Source of the DNA: Spirodela intermedia
Taxonomy: Eukaryota; Streptophyta; Magnoliopsida; Alismatales; Araceae
DNA: 64,000 bases
Direction of reading: 5' to 3'
Assembly: GCA_902729315.2 (NCBI GenBank)
Contig: LR746273.1
Span: forward strand, 5,061,001 to 5,125,000
Notes under the pieces: model-generated
The model's database searches: none
Seen by the model: the letters and a program-made list of their open reading frames with translations, nothing else
Told to the model about the DNA's origin: nothing
Made by a program: the position numbers and the translations under genes
Part shown: positions 54,353 to 64,000 of the stretch, in pieces
Layout of the letters: every line of letters starts with the position of its first letter
How positions within the stretch are numbered: position 1 is the stretch's first letter

Positions 54353-54538
54353 GCGGTTCTCATAAAATATATTTTAGTAATATATTTCAGGACAACTACT
54401 AAAATATATTTTCGTAATTTATCGGAAAATTACTTCCTATAGTATATAATATCAAGTGCCCCATTCATTTAAAATTTTCGCATGAGATCAACAGAGAGTG
54501 ATTGGAGCACAGTGGCATTATCCGCATTCTCGAGGCCA

Positions 54539-54544
54539 CACGTG
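54539..54544 (+). promoter_or_regulatory. G-box/ABRE core, proximal copy, upstream of LESV
   Basis: CACGTG in ccacacgtggcgg, identical to the distal copy. It lies about 290 bases before the preferred LESV start at 54827, which suggests that the ATGs at 54482 and 54498 are upstream of transcription start. Confidence 0.55.
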
Positions 54545-54826
54545 GCGGATCTCATCCATCACTTTTCGTCGCCCAGGGGAATTAAGTCCCCAACCAGACA
54601 TGGCACTTTCTCTCTCTCTCTCTCTTACGGCTTCCTTTCTTCCGCCATCGCCAGGAAGCCTCGTTGTTCGCTCGCTGCTGTGGAACAGTGCGTGAGATCG
54701 GGGGAATGGATCGCCGGTGAGATCGCAGTCTCGACATTAGCAGGCGTGTTCTCACCACCACAGCGAGCTTGCTCGAGCCTGCATAGTTTCGCCGGTAGGA
54801 ACAGACGCTGCTCCGCCTGGCCTCGG

Positions 54827-57800
54827 ATGGGGGGGGCAGATCTTCTCGCCTGGTCGCCGTGTGGGTTACGCTGGACGATCTTACCTCGCCGCTTGCGAGG
54901 CGGAGCCCGTGGCCGCCACCTCTCCTCCTCGGGCTTCAGGTTTTCTCCTTCTTCGGCTTCGTCATCTGCCAACAATGGAGAGTCTAGCTCCTACCTCGAA
55001 ATGTGGAAGAAGGCCATGGAGAGAGAAAGGAGTTCTCAGGAACTTATCTGGATAGCCACGAGGCCCTCGAATGACGGATGGGGCCGACAAGAAGAGGGAG
55101 GGGACAGGAAGAGTTCGGTTGATCGTATGACGGATCAGTTTAACAGGATTCTGGAGGTTCCGAAGGAGGAGAGGGACCGCGTCCAACGGCTTCAGGTGAT
55201 CGATCGTGCTGCCGCTGCAATCGCTGCTGCCCGTGCCCTCATCAAGGAGCCGCCTCCATCGAAGCAACCTTCCACTTCTAGCCTGAGTTCGGATGGCTCC
55301 CACGCTTCTGCGGAGTATAGCGGTAGCGGGTTGCTTGCTCCAGAAGGTACGGAAGAAATTATAGGAGCGGCTTAAGCTGATATCCCATCGTTTCACTTCC
55401 CTTCAGTCATACATTCATCGTACTTCCCCTTCCTTCTGGCTTCACATTGTTCAGATGGATTATAACCACCAACAGAGTCGTACTGCGATTTTACGCGATT
55501 GGGGGCATTTAGTGCTCCTACAAGAAAACCTTCAATATTTGTACTCCATTTTTTGTTAGTCAGTCATTGTATGAATAACATGAACTTCATTCGAAAATTA
55601 TGACATTTTTAAGAATCATGAATAGAACGATATGCTTATTTCCATGCAGTCGAAAAAGGCATTTAAAATTTCTATGTTCAGGTAACCGATTTTTAGTCGA
55701 ATTCTTATTTATCATTTTTTTTTAAAAAAAATCGGTAGAATGTATCCTTCAATATTCTGAGGCATTGTAAGTAATGTTAGTGATTCTTCTTTCTAGATGA
55801 TGAGTATTGCTTCAGGGATACAAGCCCACCGTCATAACTAAAGCGAAGGAGTACTTGTAGCCTTCCATCATAGTCTAGCTGCTTTCTTTCTTCATCACTT
55901 CTTACACATAAAATACTTGCGTAGTTCAACTATCTCCTCTTGTATTTGCTATTGAAAGTGATGTAAACACTGCCATTGCGAAAAACTTTTTGACTTTTAA
56001 TGTTTACATCCGGAGCAAGCAAAATGGTCCTTGGACTATATTTCTCCATTCTACTTTTTATCATCATCATCATTATCATCATCATCACTATTACCTGGAT
56101 AACCATCTATCCTTCATTCTAGCATAGACTTCCAGCATTGAATCTGCGTCACAAGCATGCCAGCATGTGATTGAAGGCTGGAGTTTTGTATCGTGTTAGA
56201 AGCCAGTAGATGAGTATGACACACGGCATTATTATTTATCATTATTTGACTCTGAAAACGGGAACAGTAGCCTTTGTCTTGCTTAAGGCCTCAATCGTCC
56301 AGCTGGGGAAGAAAAGATTTACCCCATGAAAATCTGGGTAACGAATGTAACACTTTCTATTCTTGGAATGCAAATTGGAGGGTAAATCATTGTTTTAAAT
56401 GTTATGAGAAACGAGTCTTTTAGTGAGTCCTCATTGAACAGGATATTTCTGTCGTATCCTTATTAGAAGGATACTATCTTGGAAAGCTTTCATCAGTTTA
56501 GGTACTATCTAAAGACAGGCACAATGGCCTTGATAAACCTACTCCACACTGGGATGGTGGCCTTGAAATCCACTGAGGACTTTAATCGGAACCTACATTT
56601 GTGAGTTGCATTTGGCTCCCATGTTGTGTTACCTGGCTTATGAGTCATTTGGTGCTCGTTAACAAGACTCCTACACCCTTGAAAACATGAAAATGGAAAG
56701 AAAAGGAATGTAAATATACATCATAAATAAGGAGAGGAAGGATTATCGCTGGTTTAGAATTGATTCCACAAGAGACACTGTGCATTCACATGTATTTGAT
56801 GTATCAAGGATGAGATCATCTTTGTTATGTTTCAGCTCTGCTTTTTCTCGCCAGGATTGTGCCGTTGTATGCCTTGACACACTAATAGAAAAGATGGTTA
56901 CTCCTTTGAGCCTTAGTTTGCCTTTTAGTCAGTATATGCATGGTATACGCTGGCTTGTCCTTGCCAAAAGAAACATGTTATAGCTTGGTCATCCGCAAGC
57001 ATATGATGGATTAAGCCATGTTGTAAAAGTTTAACTGTTCTACTTACATATCTGCTATCATAGTGGTCACTACTTATGAATTTCTTCTATCATCATATGA
57101 AAATTTGGTTATTTTATCATATATTTGCTTCTAAATGGGTCAGTGTTTTTCATTTGGATGAGGGAATGAGAACACATCGCTTTCAGCAAGGTGGGTTAGT
57201 GAATGTGCTTGAGAAGACTTAGAGATTGCGACTCAAATAAATGATGAGCAAATAGGAAAAATCTTTCAGGGATACCTGATGAAAAAGCATGTCGTTGCAA
57301 TGCTATTTTCTGATGGTTCTTCAAAAGTTTTGCTTTTAGGTTTGGAGAAAACACATTAAGTAACTAATAATGAGGGAATTGATATAATCAACGCCTCAAA
57401 TCAGTGGGAGACGCTTAATCAAGAACCTCTTTATTTGAGGCAAAACCTTCCCCAATCCATCGCGGAATAAATATTATAGCACTAAATAAATATTAAGTGC
57501 TTCGCCTATACGTGTATTGAAAAACTCCTTGGCAAAACCTTCCCCAATCCATCGCGGAATAAATATTATAGCACTAAATAAATATTAAGTGCTTCGCCTA
57601 TACGTGTATAGAAAAACTCCTTGGCGTAGTATGAAAATCTAGATAATTGAGTGACAACTATTAATAACAAGCGCATGGCCTAGTGAGAAATTCGAACGTC
57701 ATTAAGATTTTTTTTTTATAACTATTATATCTTTATTTTTCCTGATTACATGCAACATTATTATCTGGACGTGTGTATTGTAAAATTTCCTCAGACAGTT

Positions 57801-60800
57801 TTGTGGAGTTTTATGTTTCATTATAAAATGAGTGAAGAGAATTTCTTTCTTTAGCTAAAATGAGATGTGAAAATTTGTGTATAAAATTGCTATTCGGGCT
57901 AAAGTGTTTAGATATCAAATCACATTGATAAAAGTATAATGCACGTGGTATTTTTAGCATTTGGCTTTTAGGAAAATACGAAATATTGTCCATAAATATT
58001 GTGCATCATTTGGACAACCATTGGACTGATCTACTAATTTGGGCTTTTGCTTTTGATTTTTTTAGCCCATCCTTTGTTGAAGATGGATCCGTTCTAATAC
58101 ATGGAGTGTGATACTAACCTATGGTCTATCATCAAAGTAAGCAAGTAAATCTGTGAAAATTGACAAGAACTCTTCAAGGAAAGAATACGGTTTAGTCAAC
58201 TAGAATTTTTAAATTTGAACAATTTTGATTTTAAGTCATTATTTGGGAACTTTCTTTAATGTTTCTGGGTTTATAATGAAGTTGCTTTAGTGCTTCATTG
58301 GCCTTATATTGTCATCTGAATAATGCTTATTTATGAAAATGCATGTTATGACGACATGAGGTTTATCCAATTTTCTATGATAGGTAAAGCATTTCCTGTA
58401 CGGGAAAATAAACCAGAAACAGTTTTTCTCCTGCGCCACATCTGCACCTTTTGGTGGGGATCATGCTTAACGAAATTTCGCATGTTATCAATAAAAGGAA
58501 ATTTATCACCAAATCACTATTAGATATGAGCTGTACTATTTGTTGCGCCTAGTAAATAATTCATGACTTTATTGTTGACAATGTCACTTGCATCTGTCAG
58601 TCGCATCCCTTAAGTTCTCTTATGCGACCTGTATGCTGAATGCTCTTCTGGTTGTCATTCATTATTTGTACAGGGGAGAAGATGGAAAACGCATCAATTG
58701 AATCAGGAAGCTTATCACATATTGCACCTGGTCCTGACTTTTGGTCTTGGTCTCCACCAGAAAACATACACAGTCTGAATAATGCTCAATTACAGCCACT
58801 GAGCAAAGCGAGTTCCTTTCCGAAGCCAACAATCTCAGTGATGGAAAAGGAAAATTCTGAAGAAATTTTATCCATCCCATTTCAGAGTACCTTGCCTCAG
58901 AGTAAACATGCCCCTCTTCCACCTCTGCAATCACTTGTGGAAGTTGAAGCTGAAATAGTGGATTATCCTCTTTCCACTTCAGAACCACTCCCATCAACAG
59001 AGAAAAAAGAGCATGATGAACTGTCTTCTAGAAATGCTTTGGAGGCAGCTGAAGCTCTAGCTGCCACAGTTGAAACTTCATCGCAAGGTGTGAATCCTGA
59101 TGGCTCAAAGTGGTGGAAAGAATCTGGTGTTGAGGAAAGACAGAATGGGGTAGTTTGTAAGTGGACATTGACTCGAGGAGTTAGTGCAGATGGAGCTGTT
59201 GAGTGGGAGGACAAATTTTGGGAAGCAGCAGATGAGTTCGACCATAAAGAGCTTGGATCTGAGAAGTCTGGACGTGATTCAGCTGGAAATGTTTGGCGTG
59301 AATATTGGAAGGAAACAATTTCGCAGGTAAACTCAACCTTCATGTTATTTATTTAGAAATGACGTATATTCTCTTAGATGAATTATTAGATCGTAATAAT
59401 TTAGGGTCCCTGCTTCCTGAGAACGATCATAATATGATGAAAGGACACAAATCTTAAGCTGTATTTAAAAACAACGACAAAATAAAAAGCATCTGACTTC
59501 ATTGAAGAATAATAAATAGAGATTATCGACCTTCAAAAATATTTCGACTCCGTTGCCTTTAATGTCCTATGGAGAACAATGCACAATCAAAAGTACAGGG
59601 AAGGCTGATCGAAGTTAGAACTGAAAGGTTTCTGAATATCAGATAATATCTGAGAGGTTAACTGGTTTCAAGACAAGTGATAATTACTCAATAACTCTTT
59701 TCTTTATCTTACTGGTTATGAAACCATCCGGATACAATTGAATAATAAGTACCCCAATAAATCCACTAGCTTGAGATGTTTCTATAGAAGTTTTTTCCAT
59801 TCAAAACTTTTTTTCCATTGCAGTTGATGTGATATAAATATAGCACCTAATCAGATATAATTTATAAACCGTTGGTTGCTAAACTTTTGCAGGATCTCAG
59901 CTGTGGCGCTTTCCATATTGAGAAAACTGCAGACAAGTGGGGGAAAAATGGGGCAGGAGATGAATGGCATGAGAAATGGTGGGAGCATTACGATGCTACA
60001 GGCCAGACTGAGAAATGGGCCCACAAGTGGTGTTCCATAGACCCAACGACGCCCCTAGACGCTGGCCACGCTCATGTTTGGCACGAGAGGTAAAGGATTT
60101 TCCCATCTCTTGGCTTTGTTGCTGGACAGAAATGAAACCTCTTCAAAGGGTAACTATGAATTATGAGGCATGATAGCGTTTCTGCATTACTACGTGTTAG
60201 ATAGGTTGAAAAGTGAAATACGGACTTTTCCGATTCTCATTTCTATGAATTTGTTAACCATATAGTGATAGTTACCCTAGTAAATGTACGATTGAAATCT
60301 TACATGGAAGGGTAAGTTTTAATTTCTCAAAGGAAACGTTCCGGGGACGAATATGCTTTTTTGATTCTCCGATGCATCATCAGTAGTTATTATTCCTTTA
60401 ATTGTGCTACTCTCAAGTGCAAGCTCAATTAGTAATCTATAAATAGAATATAATTAAATTTATTTTTGGCTATATACGGAAAAAAATATCATAGTTTGTA
60501 CGGGATTCTCCTGGTTCTGCCATTAAAGGATGCATAAAAGCTTTTCTGATAGTACTCCCCACAGTGGTTCACCATTTGAGCTTTTGCAGGTGGGGTGAGA
60601 AGTATGATGGAGATGGTGGGAGCTCAAAGTATACAGACAAATGGGCTGAGCGGTCAGTTGGTGATGGTTGGGCGAAATGGGGAGACAAATGGGATGAAGA
60701 TTTCGACAAGTATGGGAATGGAGTCAAACAAGGTGAGACATGGTGGGCTGGGGAGTATGGGCATAGGTGGAACCGCACTTGGGGTGAGCATCACAATGGG

Positions 60801-60968
60801 TCTGGATGGATTCACAAATATGGAAAGAGTAGCAGCGGTGAGCATTGGGACACACATGTCAAGCAAGATACATGGTATGAGAAGTATCCCCACTATGGGT
60901 TCTCCCACTGCCTCAGAAACTCTGTGCAACTCCTGGCAGTTCGGAAATCAACACCTCCAACACCCTAG
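54827..60968 (+). CDS. LESV: LIKE EARLY STARVATION 1 (LESV), chloroplast starch-granule Trp-rich protein
   Basis: Plastid protein that binds glucans and helps organise amylopectin in starch granules together with ESV1. Exons are 54827-55346, 58674-59326, 59893-60089 and 60590-60968, giving 582 residues against 578 in Arabidopsis. The N-terminus is Arg/Ser-rich like a transit peptide. Conserved pieces follow: SSYLEMWKKAMERER, ILEVPKEERDRVQRLQVIDR, the AAAAIAAARALI helix and GPDFWSWSPP (193 onward). The Trp-rich glucan-binding region runs from about 320 to 560 (GSKWWKESGVEERQNGVVCK, EKWWEHYDATGQTEKWAHKW, DAGHAHVWHERWGEKYDGDG, GVKQGETWW, SGWIHKYGKSSSGEHWDTHV). It ends KSTPPTP. The start at 54827 gives the family length; in-frame 54482 would add 115 residues, and the ATG at 54600 (MALSLSLSL) is in another frame that stops at 54695. 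Intron 1 is 3.3 kb with a 92-bp duplication. Confidence 0.94.
57439..57622. repeat. Tandem duplication, 92-bp unit, 2 copies, in LESV intron 1
   Basis: Units at 57439-57530 and 57531-57622 start ggcaaaaccttccccaatcc and end aaaaactcctt. I see one mismatch (tgtattga against tgtataga), which means a recent event. Confidence 0.95.
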
Positions 60969-63900
60969 ACCCACATTTCTCAAACGCGTTGACCAGGGGT
61001 CTTCCTCCGCTTGGGTATGAAACTCCCCCTAGAACCCACTCCATTCTGTCGATGGTGCTTTGCCGACTTGATATAGTTTGCATAATGATACATCGGTTGT
61101 GAATAATGTCTCTCATCATCGTTATATTTCTTCCTTTTCCAGTACATAACGTTTCTACCACTTAAAAATCATCTTCTGGACTAGTGCTACTGTTGTTTGC
61201 AAGGGTTTGTAATAATCAGTTGTATTACCGATTGAACTTTACTGTTTCTTTCATGGAGAAGTTATGCCTAAAAGTTCAAAAGTCTTAGACATTCGACAAA
61301 TCAGTGCAACCTCCCAAATTACATTGAGATTCCTCAATTTTCGTGTGTGGTGTGGAAACCAAGAGATGGCTCAAGGTAGATGAGTGAGGGAGAGATGAAG
61401 TTATTATTAGGAATAGGGAATGTTGGATCCATGCTCAGACAAGACCTAAATGTAAGACCATGACAAGATAGCTTAAGGTACATAGACATGGTAGAGGTTA
61501 TTGTACAATATAGTTTAATGTATATAGACATGTACGCTGACTTCACAGGATGACTTTTTTTTATTGATTGTAGTAATGAAAATGCATTCTCATAAAATTG
61601 GATTAGATTAAAAGGGAGTTTTGAAACAAATGCAACAAAAATTGGACTCTTGGGTTGTTGATGAGATAGTGTAGCATGATATTCCCATCAATATTACATT
61701 ATTGTAATAGATATGTTGTTATTTATGTTCATGATATGTTTTATTATCACAGTGCATAAACATTGGTATTTACTCATACTATATTATGCTATCAAATCAA
61801 GCCATATATAAAATAATTCATAATATACCTTGTTATCATAATGTATATATGATGTTATTTATTTTTACAATGGACTACATTAGTATAATGCATATATGTT
61901 GTTATTGTGGAAACTTGAGGATAGCTAATGTCTAATGTGAGGGTGGATAGACTTAGTTATGATTACTATCAAATATTGATTCCTTATGCACCTGGTTGTA
62001 ATTGTTAGGATTAAGACCCTCAATTCTATTGATTATGAATCCAGTGATCTTTTCTAAACTTTGTTCAAAGATGCAACAAAATTATAATGAACTCATCATA
62101 GTCAATTGCCTGGACCACTACGCACAAAATTTTAATCAGGAATCTAATTGAGAAAATTAGTTAACTATATTTATTTTTGAAATAGTTTTCAGTTTTTTAT
62201 TCAAACCTTATTCTATTATCTTTTTCTTGAGGATCCTTTTCACAATTTTGTGCATGAGAAACATAATAAAAAAACAAATGGAGTTAGATCTAATGATTTA
62301 AAAATTTATCAAGAATAAGCAGAATATTAATATTTTATGATTAATTATATTTTTATATTTTATGGTTGTTTGTAAACAACAAAAAATATTTTGGAGAATA
62401 TTTTATTATATATTCTAACAAAAAGAATGTATGGTTTTGAGAATAGTTTGGAGAAATACGTAGATCAACAAGCACAATATGTAATTTGGAGAATATATAT
62501 GTTTGCCATTAATGTAAAAACCTAGGGTCAATTATAAAAAATGATCTGCCTGAATTTGCCATCGAGAAAAATAAGTTTATGTTGATGATAAATTGATAAG
62601 ACATTTCAAAAAGGGATTAATAACATCAATGAGAATATTATTGAGAGAATATGCTTGTATAGAACCTCTTCAAGTATATTTCCAACATGATCAAATACTA
62701 GCTATCTAACGTTTTAGTAGAAGACTTCTCTAATGGTTTCTAGCAAGCAAGATATTAACATAAGATTCTAGATCGATATTGTCTATGAATAGAGCGAGAC
62801 CATTGGGATTTCTTTTTACCCAAGGGAGATTAATTAAATTAGACATAGGAAAGTTAAAGACCAAAAACATGTAGCCCAAAATTCCCAAATAAGTAAAGCC
62901 TGCTAGCCTTAGGTTGCACAAATAATCCAAAATATGTTATAGTGTCGTGTGATATGTAATTATGCTATTTTCTCTAGGAAATGTTATTTTTAATATATTT
63001 TATCACATTTAGAGGTTTAAAGCTACTGTTTACCAATTTAAAGTGGTATTCACTATAAGATGGACATTTTTTCTAGAATAAAAAAAATATTTCTATCTCT
63101 CTCAATGATTTAAGCTGTATTTCAGTCTTTTGATCTCCATAGTTAAGACACATGCCAATATTACATTCTTTAAACTTTAGTGTTTCTCAATCTAGACACA
63201 CATTAAACTTGTACATATTATCTCCAGATCTATATAATTTATCTCAACTAGTAGGGGGGAAATAGTGACATGTTCCTGTTGTAAATCTTGGTGGTACATT
63301 GGTTGCATCAAGCCCCATGACCCCAATATAGAACCAAATGAAAGGAAGGCCCAACAAACACAACCCAAATATATTCATGTTATGTCAACTGAATCCTATA
63401 TTTTGCACAATTTAGCTTGTCTTTCCTAATTTTTAATACAGGTTAATCTTTTAAAATAGTTTTCTGAAAGATAGTTTTCTGACCAAAACATATTTTCAGC
63501 AATTTTCTTCTTGTAAATTCCAGGAATAATCTTGTTCTCATCACTTGTAAATTCAAGGATATGTTAAATTCCATTGAAATTTCCAAGAAGGACTCAAAAT
63601 GTACAAACCTAGAACAAAAGAAAAACATAACATGTGGAAAACGAAAATGGAATCATATAGGTGGCGGAAGCATCTTCTACCCTACAAGGTGCCCCTCATT
63701 AAATAGGCGTAGTGTAGTTCAAAATCTCATAGCTGATAGAATTTAATAAGAAAATATGTTTATAAATAACATAATGATAATGTTTAGGGCCTTAAGGTCC
63801 ACGTAGGTAGCTCTATTTGGGCTTTCAAAGTTTTACCATTTTCAGGCTTTTTAGGCTCACTATTCAACCATGTTTCCTATGAATCTATTACACATTAGTC

Positions 63901-64000
63901 CTTCACACTTGAAAATATCTTCAACTCAATCAGTCATGGGTAGGTAGATAGCATGGACTCAAAGTACTCATTTTCTATCATCTTGATAGAGGCATCATTA
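60969..64000. other. AT-rich region downstream of LESV
   Basis: No supported gene. The first 200-300 bases are the LESV 3' untranslated region. At 61690-61910 the phrase atatgttgttatt and related words recur as degenerate repeats. The rest is AT-rich and stop-rich with only short open frames. Confidence 0.55.

Noticed and set aside
58315-58523. 66-residue frame in LESV intron 1
   Set aside because: AT-rich, no similarity, and it lies inside an intron defined by well-supported flanking exons.

Overview
The window looks like nuclear DNA of a flowering plant. Genes have GT-AG introns from about 0.1 to 3.9 kb, several promoters carry TATA boxes, exons are GC-rich and the spacers are very AT-rich. 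CT/GA, GAT and poly-C microsatellites are common. The BAHD acyltransferase resembles the monocot agmatine/tryptamine hydroxycinnamoyltransferases most, so a monocot (possibly not a grass) is my best guess; this is inference from remembered families, not a search.

Eleven protein genes can be supported. In order they are: VTE3 methyltransferase of tocopherol/plastoquinone synthesis (+, 541-3053); a CML8/CML11-type calmodulin (+, 7452-9056); a small secreted six-cysteine peptide (-, 16861-17097); a heterotrimeric G-protein gamma subunit (-, 19060-22868); mitochondrial ribosomal protein uL13m (+, 25355-26975); an RZ-1B/C-like glycine-rich RNA-binding protein without its zinc knuckle (+, 27964-32711); an intronless BAHD acyltransferase (-, 34088-35437); a poly(A)-binding protein with four RRMs and an MLLE domain (+, 39595-44562); a DYW-class PPR protein (-, 46673-49084); a 13-cysteine secreted protein (-, 51802-52188); and LESV, a starch-granule protein (+, 54827-60968). 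Exon joins were worked out by hand from reading frame, splice dinucleotides and remembered family sequences.

The genes do not form an operon or an obvious pathway cluster. VTE3 and LESV act in plastids, uL13m in mitochondria, and the PPR protein in one of the two organelles. RZ-1-like and PAB act on RNA, and the calmodulin and G-gamma act in signalling. The G-gamma and uL13m genes are head to head and may share a GC-rich promoter region around 23.2-23.6 kb.

The long stretches at 9.1-16.8, 35.5-39.5, 49.1-51.8 and 61-64 kb are AT-rich and show no convincing gene. The most notable non-genic features are a five-unit AT-rich tandem array (53446 to about 54250) leading into a diverged duplication with two identical ABRE/G-box cores in front of LESV; a perfect 44-bp palindrome inside G-gamma intron 1; a 25-bp-arm hairpin at 12.1 kb; tandem duplications inside long introns; a GC-AG intron in uL13m; and in-frame or duplicated splice acceptors in VTE3, PAB and uL13m. 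I did not find a clearly new multi-gene system. The best candidates for new biology are the two small cysteine-rich secreted proteins, the knuckle-less RZ-1-like protein and the repeat-built LESV promoter.
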